Assembly: GCA_965248675.1 (NCBI GenBank)
Contig: CBDFJZ010000008.1
Location: 248,001-312,000 of the forward strand
Source of the DNA: UBA6627 sp965248675
GTDB lineage: Bacteria > Chloroflexota > Dehalococcoidia > UBA2979
DNA length: 64,000 nucleotides
Direction: 5' to 3'
Position numbers and translations under genes: made by a program. The first letter of the stretch is position 1; every line of letters begins with the position of its first letter. The notes below the pieces were generated by a model. It was given only the letters and a program-made list of their open reading frames with translations, made no database searches and was not told the DNA's origin. Shown piece by piece: positions 7,727 to 16,587 of the stretch.

Positions 7727-9799
7727 GACGAACCAACAGAGCTGGGACGAACTCAACCAGCAGCGCTAGGAGCTGGAGCAGCGGCGCGACGAGCTGATGC
7801 AGCAACAGACACCTCGCGAAGAGGTGACGCAGGTCAACAACGCCGTTAACCAGATCCGCGAGGTGCTCAGCGCGACGTCGGGCGACGCAGCCGAGGTCAA
7901 AGACAAGATCGAGGAGCACCTCGGCAGCCTGAAGGACGCGAGCGCCGCGATCCGGGAGGCGCTCAACGACCCGCAGATCCAGGAACTGACCGAGGGCATC
8001 ACCGGCGGCCTCGACACCGCAGCGGGGATGCTGGAGGCAGCGGACGAGGCGCTGGGGCCGATCGACGAGGCGCTCGACACGCTACAACAGGCGTTCGAGC
8101 TGGCGGACGCCGAGCCGACCGAGCAGCTCGAGGCGCTTGCGTCGGCGCTCGAGGCGGCAAGCGAGCGACTGGGACCGCTGATCGAGCGAATCCCCGGCCT
8201 CGGACAGTTCTTTCAGCTCTACGTGCTCGCGATCCGCAACATCGCGAACTCGGTGGGACAGATCCAGGCCGTGCAGGCCCGACTCCAGCGGGTCTGGGCG
8301 ACGCTGCGGCCGGGCACGCAGATGTACCTGGTGCCGCGCACGGCGCAGGAACGGCTGGCGGACGAGATCCGCGATCTGGACCACCAGATCGGCGTAATCG
8401 TCCAGCAGATGATCACGATCTCGCAGGAAACTCGCGAGGCGGCCGAGGAGTCGGACGTCACGCCCGAACCCGAGGTTGTAGTGCGCAGCGCGGAGAATCG
8501 CTGCCGCGAGCAGCAGATCGGCGTCGACAACCCGCAGCTGCTTGCCCGAAACGCGGCGTGGCACGAGTTCGACGCGGCGGAGGAGCGACGGTCAGCGGCC
8601 AGTGGTCAGTACGACCTCGCGTGCCAGGAAGTCGACCGCGCGGAGAGCGCGCTGGCGACGGCGACCGCGCCCGGGGCGCGAGAGGGCGCGGCGAGCCTCG
8701 ACGACTTGCAGGCCGGCGTCGAGAGTACGCGCAATGCGCGTGACTCGGCGGGCGAGATCCTCGCCGAGGCCGAGGCGAACCACGACGAGAAGTCCGCGAC
8801 GTACCGCGAGGCGCAGGCCGCGTTCGACGGCGAACGGCAGCGGTACGTCGACTGCGTGAAGAGCGAGATCATCAGCCTGATCCCGTACGCCAACGCGGGC
8901 CGCGGCTTCTCCGAGAGCGACTTCACCTACCTCGGGGCGATCTATCCGGAGTACGCCATCACGCCCGGGGAGTACGAGGCCGCGCAGCCGGGGGCGGCCA
9001 ATGACCGCGCCGCGGCGACACCGGCCGCTCCGGCGCCAGCGGCCGCGACCATGCCCGCTGGCGGTGGCGGCATCCTCGATCAGATTCGATCGCACCCGAT
9101 CGTCACTGGCGTGCTCGCCGCCGCGGCCGTGGTGATCGCGTTCGGCGCGCTGACGCTCGGCGGCGGCGACAACGCCGACGAGGAGACGACCGGGACGGCT
9201 GGAGCGGCCGCCACCAGCACGGCCGCCGTCTCGGGCGGAGGAACCGCCGCGACGAGCGCTCCGACAGAGGCGCCGGCGACCGCGACGGAGCAGGCCGCGT
9301 CGCTCGCCTCGGCCTTCCTCGCGAACGGGACCGAGGCAGAACTAACGGTCGCGGTGACCTACGAGAACGGCAGCCCACTGCCGAACTCCGCCCCGGACTG
9401 GGCGGATGCGGTCAGCGTTCGCCTGCTGCGCGGCGACGACGGCATCATCTACGTGCACATCGAGGGGCCCTCGGAGATTCTGCGCACGCTCTGTGGCGAG
9501 ATCGACCTGCTGCAAGGGTCGACACACCTCGAAGGCGACTTCGACTTCTGCACCGAGCGGTCGAACGCCCCCGGCTACTTCGAGGAATCCAACGCTTCGA
9601 CGGCTCGGAGCCAGCGGAGAGCGGACAGGTGACGATCTGCACCGGCCTGACCGTGGCCGATGGGGAGGTCACGCTCGCAGCCTGGGTGTTCCAGGTCCGC
9701 GATGACGGCAGCTACGAAGCGGTGGAGTTCACCGCGTCCACAGCGGACATCGCGGATGCGCCCGCGGGCACGGACTTCTCGGGGAGCTTTACGCGCTAG
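7725..9799 (+). pseudogene. coiled-coil single-pass membrane protein, broken by amber codon and frameshift
   Basis: From ATG 7725 the frame reads MTNQQSWDELNQQR, meets TAG at 7767-7769, and continues in the same frame as ELEQRRDELMQQQ, clearly the same coiled coil. Translation could restart at ATG 7797. The long N-terminal part is a Glu/Gln/Ala-rich helical region with a second coiled coil near residues 230-340. A membrane helix (IVTGVLAAAAVVIAFGAL) follows a Pro/Ala linker, then a Thr/Ala/Ser linker and a small outer domain with paired cysteines. Near 9594 one base appears lost: after GYFEESN the frame jumps to FDGSEPAESG and runs to TAG 9797-9799. With one base restored the length is a whole number of codons. 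No family recognised. It may be a functional gene damaged by sequence errors. Confidence 0.7.
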
Positions 9800-10995
9800 C
9801 GAGGCGTCCGCGCCGCCTCGACCTGCGCGCGTAGTGCGGTCTTGCGCTCCTCCGGGATCTCGAGCCAGTTGATCCCGGTCACGGCCGATTCGAGGCCCCA
9901 GAGGAAGTTGATCGTGGCGCCAGTGTCGGCGAGGTCGAGGACGTCGAGGTAGGTCTCGACGAGGCCGCGCTCCTCGACTTGCTCGATCGTGGTGATCCCG
10001 AGGCGGGCGAGGATCTCGGTGCTCCTCGGACCAATGCCGATCTTCGTCTCGCCGACCGGCGACATCGGGCCGTCCATCGCGTGAATGACCGGCAGCACCT
10101 CGTCGATCAGGCGCTGGGTCTGGGCGAACACCTCGGCGCTGCTCTCCGCGAGCGGGCGGGCGACGAACTTCGAGGCGCCGGCGGACATGTACTCGCGGAT
10201 CTTCGCGATGATCTCCGAAGGGTCGCCGACCGCGATCTGCGCGCGGGGGTCGCCGGCGTCAGCGACGCGGGAGAGGCCGGCGGCGGTGCGCTGGACGATC
10301 GGGTCGTCCCAGGAACCGAAGCGGTAGCTGAAGCCCGAGCCGTAGTGGTCGGCGTCCAGCGGGCGACCCGCCGCGACCGACTGCTCGCGGATCTCCTCGA
10401 TCACCGGCGCGATCTGGACAGGCGCCTGGATCCCGCTGAGCCAGCCGGTGCCGTAGCGCGCGGTGCGACGGATCGCTGCCTTGGAGATCCCGCCGATCCA
10501 GATCGGCAGCTCCGCCTGAACGGGCTTCGGCTCGATTGTCACGTTGCGATAGGTGATGTGCTTGCCTTCGAACGTGACGTCGTCCTCGGACCAGACGCGT
10601 CTCAGGAACTGCAACACCTCGTCGGTCCAGGCGCCGCGCGCCTTCGGCGAGCGGTCGGCGCCCGCGAACTCGGGCGAGACGGCGCGACCGACGCCGAACG
10701 CCGGCAGCATCCGACCGTCGCTGAGGTAGTCGATGGTCGCGCACTGCTTCGCGAGGACGAGCGGATCGCGGAACGGCAGCACGACGACATTCATGCCGAA
10801 CTTGAGCTTCTCGGTAGCGCCGGCGAGCGCGGCCATGAAGCTCATCGACTCGAGCATCGGCTGCTTCGAGATCAGACGATCGGTCTGCCAGAGCGAATCG
10901 ACGCCGCCCTCCTCGAGGAGATCGACCCAGCGCCAGAGCTCGCGCGGGTTGTCGAACGGCAGCGTGGCGAGGCCGAAGCCGATGCGGACGCTCAT
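9796..10995 (-). CDS. LLM-class flavin/F420 oxidoreductase fused to a TfoX C-terminal domain
   Basis: Residues 1 to about 300 form a luciferase-like TIM barrel: MSVRIGFGLATLPF, then SDGRMLPAFGVGRA and ELPIWIGGISKAAIRR. These are typical of F420- or FMN-dependent monooxygenases. After a linker, residues from about 318 to the end (GIGPRSTEILARLGI, later INFLWGLESAVTG and IPEERKTALRAQ) match the TfoX C-terminal domain, a helix-hairpin-helix-like module normally found in TfoX/Sxy proteins. The fusion is in one clean frame. It could help in oligomerisation or nucleic-acid contact; this is a guess. Its stop overlaps that of the convergent coiled-coil gene within CTAG. One of four LLM paralogues in the window. 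Confidence 0.92.
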   Translation of the reverse strand: MSVRIGFGLATLPFDNPRELWRWVDLLEEGGVDSLWQTDRLISKQPMLESMSFMAALAGATEKLKFGMNVVVLPFRDPLVLAKQCATIDYLSDGRMLPAFGVGRAVSPEFAGADRSPKARGAWTDEVLQFLRRVWSEDDVTFEGKHITYRNVTIEPKPVQAELPIWIGGISKAAIRRTARYGTGWLSGIQAPVQIAPVIEEIREQSVAAGRPLDADHYGSGFSYRFGSWDDPIVQRTAAGLSRVADAGDPRAQIAVGDPSEIIAKIREYMSAGASKFVARPLAESSAEVFAQTQRLIDEVLPVIHAMDGPMSPVGETKIGIGPRSTEILARLGITTIEQVEERGLVETYLDVLDLADTGATINFLWGLESAVTGINWLEIPEERKTALRAQVEAARTPR

Positions 10996-11022
10996 AGTCG
11001 CGATATTCCTCCGGTCGCGCGG

Positions 11023-12381
11023 TCAGTCGTCGAAGCTGGCACAGCCGTCGCCGTTTTCGACCTCATGTTCCTCCTCGAAGATGGTTTCCGAGGCGGAGGC
11101 CAGTTCGAGGCCGAGCACGCCGAGGCTGATCCCGACGACACCTCGGAGACGGACGAGCGCGCTCTGGCAGGCGGGGTCGGGCGAGTAGAAACCGGCGATG
11201 TGGGTGTCGATCACCATCGAGGGCACGACGACACCGTGCAGGATGCTCAGCTGCATCACCGGGAACGCCAGCGTCACGCCGAGGCCAACCGGGCCGAAGC
11301 CGGCGGTGTCGCCGGTCGCCAGGCTGAGCGCCTGGTTATCGAGCCCGCCGAGCGCTCGCGACGACGTCTGGGACCAGCCGAAGCCCTGCGAGCCCGAGTA
11401 CGTGACCTTGAAGGCGACCTCGCTCGATGACTCGCCGGTCAGCTCGGGCGTTACGCTCAGGTTGGCGCCGAGACCGAGCTTCATCGGAATTCCGTAGACA
11501 ACGAAGGGGATGTCGAGCCGGAGCGGCAGCGAAAAGATCTCAGGCTGCTGGCCGAGCCGGCGGCCGACGAACCGGATGTTGAGCTCGCCCTTGAGTTCGC
11601 GGTTCTCGTAACGGAAGCCCTGGAGCTCGCTGTTCGCGTACTGGATATTGCCGGACGAGCGGAAGCCGTCCACCCAGCCGTCGGCCTCGATCGTGAGCTC
11701 GTGACCGGGGACGTCCTTCGTGCCGTTCAGCTTGATTTCGAGGCGCTGGCCGGCGGGCTTGATCTCGATCTCCACGGCGAGGCTGCCAATGTCGCCGGAG
11801 AACTTGAGCGCCGTCTCGCTCCGCTCGGCGGGCTGAAGCTGGAACGGTCCGAGGAAGACGTCCATCCCCTGGTACCAGCGGCTCGCCCGGGAGGCGTCGA
11901 AGTCGATCTGGTAGTCCCAGCCGAGCTCGCCATCCTTGATGTACTCGTTCAGCGGAGCCGGCTCGGTGACGAGGACGATCTCGCCACCTTCGTCGCGCTT
12001 CTCGAGCACGCGGACGAGCGAATGCTCCTCGAAGAGGACGATCGAGCCGGGTTCGATCGCGCCGAGGTCAGCGTCGCCGTCGAGGCGGTAGACGCCGTCC
12101 GAAACGTCCTTCAATGCCGAATCGACGGTTTCCGCCGACACCGTGAGAGCCGCTGCCGCCAGCTCAACGTCCTCGGTAACGTCGCTGCCACCGCCGGCGC
12201 GGGCGACGGAGAGCGCGCCGGTGGGGGTGTCGCCGCCAGCCGTCGCGGTGCCATCGGAACCGCCATCACGGCCTCGATCGCCGGCATCGTCCCCGCCGTC
12301 GCCACCGCCGCAGGCGGCGCCAACGACCAGGGTCGTGAGCGGGATGAGCGCCGCCGCGGCGTGTCGAGAACGCCTAGTCAC
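11023..12381 (-). CDS. large secreted lipoprotein of unknown function
   Basis: A 452-residue lipoprotein: basic start, hydrophobic core and lipobox VVGAAC with Cys at about residue 24. An Asp/Gly-rich linker of 30 residues follows. The mature part opens with a segment that could be a SAF/AFP-like or pilus-type fold (SIVLFEEHSLVRVLEKRD) and continues with many alternating beta strands (LEIKLNGTKD, GELNIRFVGRR). No family recognised. The GTG start overlaps the TAG of the preceding gene (GTGACTAG), so it is the last gene of the operon with the two TPP subunits and the epoxide-hydrolase-like protein. What a surface lipoprotein does in that operon is unclear. Confidence 0.8.
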   Translation of the reverse strand: MTRRSRHAAAALIPLTTLVVGAACGGGDGGDDAGDRGRDGGSDGTATAGGDTPTGALSVARAGGGSDVTEDVELAAAALTVSAETVDSALKDVSDGVYRLDGDADLGAIEPGSIVLFEEHSLVRVLEKRDEGGEIVLVTEPAPLNEYIKDGELGWDYQIDFDASRASRWYQGMDVFLGPFQLQPAERSETALKFSGDIGSLAVEIEIKPAGQRLEIKLNGTKDVPGHELTIEADGWVDGFRSSGNIQYANSELQGFRYENRELKGELNIRFVGRRLGQQPEIFSLPLRLDIPFVVYGIPMKLGLGANLSVTPELTGESSSEVAFKVTYSGSQGFGWSQTSSRALGGLDNQALSLATGDTAGFGPVGLGVTLAFPVMQLSILHGVVVPSMVIDTHIAGFYSPDPACQSALVRLRGVVGISLGVLGLELASASETIFEEEHEVENGDGCASFDD

Positions 12382-12748
12382 GGGACATCTGGCTCTGGAA
12401 CTGGGCGAGGTCGAAGTAGTCGCGCCAGGCGGTGATCTTGCCCTCAGCGAGCTCGAACGCGCCCATCACGGGCAGCTCGACCCAGCTGCCACCGAAGTCG
12501 ACGCGGTCGAGGCGCTCTGTGAGCACCGTGCCGTCCTCGGCCTCCCCGATCGCGAGCAGCTGCCAGTCGATCGCGTCGGCGGGCGAGCCATAGGCGCTGA
12601 TGCTGGTGCGGATCGCGTCGCTGCCGTGGACGGGCTGCGTCGGGATGTTGTGGTAGACGGCGTCGTCAGCAAAGAACGAGACGACGCGGTCGATGTCCTG
12701 GGCGTTGAAGGCGGCGAGGAAGTTGCGGATCGTGTCGCTGTTACTCAT
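12374..12748 (-). CDS. limonene-1,2-epoxide hydrolase-like protein
   Basis: The 124-residue protein has the SnoaL/NTF2-like cone fold of limonene-1,2-epoxide hydrolase. All five active-site positions of that enzyme can be aligned: Tyr32 and Asn34 (YHN), Arg79 and Asp81 (ERLD) and Asp110 (WRDYFD), corresponding to Tyr53, Asn55, Arg99, Asp101 and Asp132 of the Rhodococcus enzyme. That argues for an active epoxide hydrolase rather than a generic polyketide cyclase. Its ATG overlaps the stop of the TPP-binding beta subunit as ATGA, and its own stop overlaps the start of the lipoprotein gene, so translation of the three is coupled. The natural substrate is unknown. Confidence 0.85.
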   Translation of the reverse strand: MSNSDTIRNFLAAFNAQDIDRVVSFFADDAVYHNIPTQPVHGSDAIRTSISAYGSPADAIDWQLLAIGEAEDGTVLTERLDRVDFGGSWVELPVMGAFELAEGKITAWRDYFDLAQFQSQMSRD

Positions 12749-13380
12749 GCGCCCGCTCCCTTTGCGAGGCTGTCGCGGACCTTCGGCCAGGCCTCGGCGA
12801 GGGCGGATGGGCCTGGGCGACCGTCGGACGCCTGGTCGGGCGAGGTGCCGGGCTCGGCGCTCTGGTAAGCGTCGCCGGTCGGCTCGGTGATCAACTCGAC
12901 CAGAACCGGACCTTCGGTCTCGAGCAGGTCGTCGAGCGCGAGTTCGAAGGATTCGATGTCGTCGAAGCGAACGGCGTCGGCGTAACCGGCGCTCTTCGCC
13001 AGCTCAGCGAACGACATGTGGCCCTCGGCGAGGACGGGCTGGGCGCCGCTGGTGTCGTAGACACCGTTGTGCATGACCACGTGGAGGAAGCGGCGGGGCG
13101 CGGCATTGGCGATCGTGAGCAGGGAGCCGAGCTGCATCGCGAGCGAGCCGTCGCCATCGAGGATCCAGACGGGCACGTCCGGCCTCGCGAGCTGAACGCC
13201 GAGGCCGAGGGTGGAGGCGCCGCCCATGAAACCAACGCAGATCAGGTCGCGGTCGGTCTCGGCGCGCTCTCGCCAGGGGCGGAGGATGGTCATCGTGGAG
13301 ACGACGACCTGGTCGTCGCGGCGGCGGGCGAGCGCTTCGATCGCGCCATCCACGCCGATGCGAGCGGTGGAGATGGTCAT
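12745..13380 (-). CDS. TPP-dependent 2-oxoacid decarboxylase, C-terminal-type (beta) subunit, ComE-like
   Basis: The 211-residue product is the pyrophosphate-binding half of a split thiamine-diphosphate enzyme. The Mg/TPP motif begins GDGSLAMQLG near residue 75 and closes with HNGVYD about 30 residues later. This matches the beta subunit of sulfopyruvate decarboxylase (ComE) and phosphonopyruvate decarboxylase relatives. The partner subunit lies 9 bp upstream. Its last bases overlap the epoxide-hydrolase-like gene by ATGA. The C-terminal 30 residues are Pro/Ser-rich and probably disordered. Whether the substrate is sulfopyruvate, phosphonopyruvate or another 2-oxoacid cannot be told from sequence alone. 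Confidence 0.86.
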   Translation of the reverse strand: MTISTARIGVDGAIEALARRRDDQVVVSTMTILRPWRERAETDRDLICVGFMGGASTLGLGVQLARPDVPVWILDGDGSLAMQLGSLLTIANAAPRRFLHVVMHNGVYDTSGAQPVLAEGHMSFAELAKSAGYADAVRFDDIESFELALDDLLETEGPVLVELITEPTGDAYQSAEPGTSPDQASDGRPGPSALAEAWPKVRDSLAKGAGA

Positions 13381-13389
13381 CGCGTCTCC

Positions 13390-13899
13390 CTACGCCGTGT
13401 TCACGCCGATGAGCAGCGCGGTCGGACCCCGGCGTTCCTCGGCGGTCGCGAACGCCTCGGCGACCATGCCGACGTCGGACGGGGCATCGAGCAGGTAGCG
13501 AGGCACCTGCATCGTGTCGAGGAGGGGCTCGGCGAGCATGACCATCGAGCCGGCGTGATCCGAGGGCAGGCGATGGGGGTCGCGGCCGAGCAGACCAATC
13601 ATGAACACCATCGGGAAGCGGCCGTCACCGGCGATGCCTCGGAGGTGGTTGACGCAGGCGTAGAGCCCGGCGTGCTGGATCTGGACGAGCGGCGTGCGTC
13701 CGCCCACGATCAGACCGGCGGCGAGCGCGACCGCTTCGTCCTCGGTGGCGGCCTGGATGAAGCGAATCTCGTCCTGCTGATCGATGAGCGCGATCAGGCT
13801 GCGCTGGTGCGTGTCCGGCACGGCGACGACGTCGGTGACGCCGGCGTCACGGATCGCCTGGAGGAGATCGGTGGCGGGGATCGCTTCGGCGACGGTCAT
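13390..13899 (-). CDS. TPP-dependent 2-oxoacid decarboxylase, N-terminal-type (alpha) subunit, ComD-like
   Basis: This 169-residue protein is the pyrimidine-binding half of the same enzyme. It has the activating glutamate in ATEDEAVALAAG, then GLIVGGRTPLVQIQHAGL and a C-terminal ERRGPTALLIG strand, as in sulfopyruvate decarboxylase alpha (ComD). The ATG at 13899 is preceded by GAGGAG at 7 nt; the much longer open frame upstream is not protein-like. It opens the four-gene operon. In a complete heterotetramer one subunit supplies the Glu and the other the diphosphate motif, both visible here. Confidence 0.86.
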   Translation of the reverse strand: MTVAEAIPATDLLQAIRDAGVTDVVAVPDTHQRSLIALIDQQDEIRFIQAATEDEAVALAAGLIVGGRTPLVQIQHAGLYACVNHLRGIAGDGRFPMVFMIGLLGRDPHRLPSDHAGSMVMLAEPLLDTMQVPRYLLDAPSDVGMVAEAFATAEERRGPTALLIGVNTA

Positions 13900-13956
13900 C
13901 GCGCACTCCTCGACCGGTGCGGTAGACCGCGACGATACGAGGCGAGCACGGCTCCG

Positions 13957-13962
13957 TATACT
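13957..13962 (+). promoter_or_regulatory. candidate -10 TATACT for the membrane-protein gene
   Basis: TATACT lies 22 nt before the GTG at 13985, which would give a short leader of about 16 nt. No matching -35 is evident. The box sits in the 85-bp gap between divergent genes and is near-palindromic, so it could also serve the minus-strand decarboxylase operon. Confidence 0.35.
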
Positions 13963-13984
13963 CGTGCCGACTGGTTGAGACCGC

Positions 13985-14461
13985 GTGGACAATGCACTGC
14001 GCGCCCTGACGTTCGCACTGGGTGGCCTCAGCTTCGTGCTGATCGCATGGACGCTGTGGCGACTGCGGAAGCCGCATCCGCTGCGCTGGTTCACGCCGCT
14101 GATCGCGATCGCGGGATCGGTCGGGGCGGTCGCCGCGTACCTCTTTCTGCTCGGGATCTCCGTGGAGCCGGTCGCGCTCGGCGCGTTCGCGGCAATCGGC
14201 GTGGCGATCGGCCTGCTCGCGAACGCGCTGGTGCGGGTCGAGGCGGTCGACGGGCGGCGCTTCGTCCGACGGTCGCACTGGTTCCTCGGGCTGTGGGGGC
14301 TGGCGCTGGTTGCGCTGCAGGTGGTGTCGGCGCTCGATTCGCCGGAATCACTCGCGGGCGGCATCGCCGCCGCAATCGTTGGCGCGGGCCTCGTGACGAC
14401 GTTGAACTTCCTGCTACTCGTACGCCGGTTCGGCCCAATGCCCAGCGCGCCGAGGGCGTGA
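13985..14461 (+). CDS. four- to five-helix integral membrane protein, unknown
   Basis: The 158-residue product has hydrophobic segments near residues 8-25, 37-57, 62-80, 97-115 and 125-147, linked by short Arg-rich loops (WRLRKPHP, RFVRRSH). No cysteine or catalytic motif stands out. It starts with GTG; no Shine-Dalgarno is evident. It is transcribed divergently from the decarboxylase operon and converges with the next gene, whose stop lies 6 bp beyond its own. I do not recognise the family. Confidence 0.75.
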   Translation: MDNALRALTFALGGLSFVLIAWTLWRLRKPHPLRWFTPLIAIAGSVGAVAAYLFLLGISVEPVALGAFAAIGVAIGLLANALVRVEAVDGRRFVRRSHWFLGLWGLALVALQVVSALDSPESLAGGIAAAIVGAGLVTTLNFLLLVRRFGPMPSAPRA

Positions 14462-14467
14462 CCCCGG

Positions 14468-15150
14468 CTACCCACTGGTGCCGGCGCTGCCGGGCGTATC
14501 GGTCGGGTGCTGGCTCGCGTCCCATTCGCCGTCGCCGATGCGAGCATTCGAAACCGGCTCGACCGTGATCTCGAGGAACGAGCCCTCATTCTTGCTGATT
14601 GAGGCGATCCGGCGCCCGCTGTCCGCGAAGGCGCGGTTGAACTGGTCGAGGTAGCCGTCGACCGCGCCGGTGAAGCGTCTGTACCGCTCGGGCACATCGA
14701 GGACGATCCGGCCGTCCTCGACGCCGATCGGAATGGTGATGCCGCCGGTCAGCCGGAACGACACGCCCGATTCCGTGTTCGAGAACCTGGTCAGATTGAT
14801 GTCGGTCTTGACGATCCCAACACCGACATCCTTGATCACAGGCTTGCCGAGCGGTGGCGCGATCTCGATCTGGGTGACGGCAGGATCCTCAACCAGCCGC
14901 GCGAGCGCGTCGATGTCCTCCGCCTCCAGCAGCTGCGCGCGGGGATGTGTGCGGATGAGGTTTGCGAGCTCGGTCGCGGTCAGGTCGCCCGGCGGTTCGA
15001 GCACCGCGGGCCCGGTTCGCTGGCGTGCCCGATCGCCGCGGAGAGCGGAAGCGATGCGACGACCGTAGCGAGGAAGACGGCCGCAACCAGGACGCGCACG
15101 AGCGCCTGGTTCGAACCCAGCAGCGATCGGGAACGCCTCGTGAAGCGCAT
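14468..15150 (-). pseudogene. exported protein of unknown family, single-base frameshift after the signal peptide
   Basis: From ATG 15150 (AAAGGACGG upstream) a typical signal peptide is read: basic MRFTRRSRS, a hydrophobic stretch LVAAVFLATVVASL and an Ala-rich cleavage region. The frame then runs off after ASEPG. The following frame, PAVLEPPGDLTATEL and on, carries a coherent 170-residue alpha/beta domain to the stop at 14468. Adding one base to the C3 run at 15011-15013 joins the two exactly. The mature domain (ITIPIGVEDGRIVLDVPERYRR, SFLEITVEP) is not one I recognise. A sequencing error is at least as likely as decay. Confidence 0.7.
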
Positions 15151-15209
15151 CCGCCGTCCTTTCGGCGCTCAGGCTACTGAATTCGGGGCGTCGCGGGCAG
15201 AGGCGGAGG

Positions 15210-16490
15210 TCACCGATCGACTGCCGCGGCCTCGGGGCGGAATCCAGTGGAGGAAGGCGGTCGCAGCGCGAGGATCGCCACCAGAGCGACTACCGCGGCG
15301 GCGGCGATGCCGCTGGTCATCGCGACCTGGTCTACCTCGACGAGTGCGCTGAAGGCGCTGTTGTAGGTGGCGGCGAAGATCATCTGCGCGAAGCCGAGCA
15401 CGGCCGAGGCGAGTCCAGTCATTTGCGGGAACGGAATCAGCGCGCCCGCCATCGCGGGCGGCCTGGCGATGCCGAAGCCACCGGCGGTCGCGAACATCGG
15501 CACGAGGAGGGCCCAGGGGTTGGCGGCGCCGGCCCAGGCGAGCGCGGCCATGACGGCGCTCGCACCGGCCGCGACGACGGCTCCGAGGAGCACGATGTTC
15601 GTGTCACGCCAGCGGCCGATCAACCGGCTCGAGAGCCACGCGCCGCTCATAATGCCGACCGCGACGAAGCCGAAGCCGAGGCCAAAGAAGCCCGCCGAGA
15701 GACCGAGTTCATCGATGAACACGAACGAGGAACCGGAGATGAAGACGAGCTGACCACTGAACATGAGGCCGATCACCAGCGAGTAGGCGACGAAGGAACG
15801 GCTGCGGAAGAGGCCGCCGTAGTTCTGCGACATCTGTCCGACGTTGGTTGCCCCTCGATCGGGTCGACGGTTCGTCTCGGGGATCAGCAAACGATAGGCG
15901 ACGATGAGGGAGACGCCGAGCGCGACGAGCGTGACGAAGACGGCGCGCCAATCGAACACCTCCTGGAGCAGACCTCCGATGATCGGCGCGATCGCCGGGG
16001 CGAGCGGGGTGGCGATGGTCATATAAGCGAGGACGCGCCCGGCGCGATCGCGCCCGAACACGTCGAGGACGATCGCGCGGGCAATCGCCGGGCCGGCGCC
16101 GCCACCGAGTCCCTGGACGACACGACTGGCGATCAGCACCTCGGCGGAGGGCGAGACGAGCGCGATCGCTCCGCCGGCCACGAACAGCGCGAGGCCGGCG
16201 ATCAGCACGGGCCGGCGGCCGAACCGATCCGAGGCGGGGCCGTAAACGAGCTGCGAAGCGGCGAAGGCGAGCAGGAACAGGGAGACCGCGAGCTGAATCG
16301 TCGAGGAGGGGATGCCGAACTCCTCGGCCATCGCCGGCATCGAGGGCAGGAACATATCGATCGCGAGCGGCGCCACGGCGGTGAGGGCGATCAGCAGGGC
16401 GGCGGCGGGGATCGATTCGGCGCGGCGGCGTTCAGCCTCGGACAGTCCGTCAGAGGCGGTGGACGCGCGCGCGCCGGGGGTCGAGGACAT
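15210..16490 (-). CDS. Bcr/CflA-family drug-resistance MFS transporter
   Basis: This 426-residue protein has twelve helices and the signatures of the DHA1 Bcr/CflA group. The first helix contains LAIDMFLPSMPAMAEEF, loop 2-3 reads GPASDRFGRRPVL near residue 85, and helix 5 carries the antiporter motif GGGAGPAIARAIVLDVF. Such pumps export bicyclomycin-like drugs, sulfonamides or small metabolites with proton exchange. ATG 16490 is used; a TTG directly precedes it. The N-terminal 25 residues are Ser/Ala-rich. It is the last of three minus-strand genes at 15.2-17.6 kb. Confidence 0.92.
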   Translation of the reverse strand: MSSTPGARASTASDGLSEAERRRAESIPAAALLIALTAVAPLAIDMFLPSMPAMAEEFGIPSSTIQLAVSLFLLAFAASQLVYGPASDRFGRRPVLIAGLALFVAGGAIALVSPSAEVLIASRVVQGLGGGAGPAIARAIVLDVFGRDRAGRVLAYMTIATPLAPAIAPIIGGLLQEVFDWRAVFVTLVALGVSLIVAYRLLIPETNRRPDRGATNVGQMSQNYGGLFRSRSFVAYSLVIGLMFSGQLVFISGSSFVFIDELGLSAGFFGLGFGFVAVGIMSGAWLSSRLIGRWRDTNIVLLGAVVAAGASAVMAALAWAGAANPWALLVPMFATAGGFGIARPPAMAGALIPFPQMTGLASAVLGFAQMIFAATYNSAFSALVEVDQVAMTSGIAAAAVVALVAILALRPPSSTGFRPEAAAVDR

Positions 16491-16587
16491 CAACGGACGC
16501 GAGGGCCTGGCTGCGCAGGCGCCAGCCCCGCTCCTCTGGACCGAGGTGGCGCCTCAGGTGAGCCGCCACCTCGTGAACTCGTCGGGA

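Noticed and set aside
15095..15125. A TTCGAAC-type sequence that looks like a tRNA T-loop
   Set aside because: No 5-bp T-stem, anticodon arm or acceptor pairing can be built around it, and it lies in the signal-peptide coding region of an exported protein.
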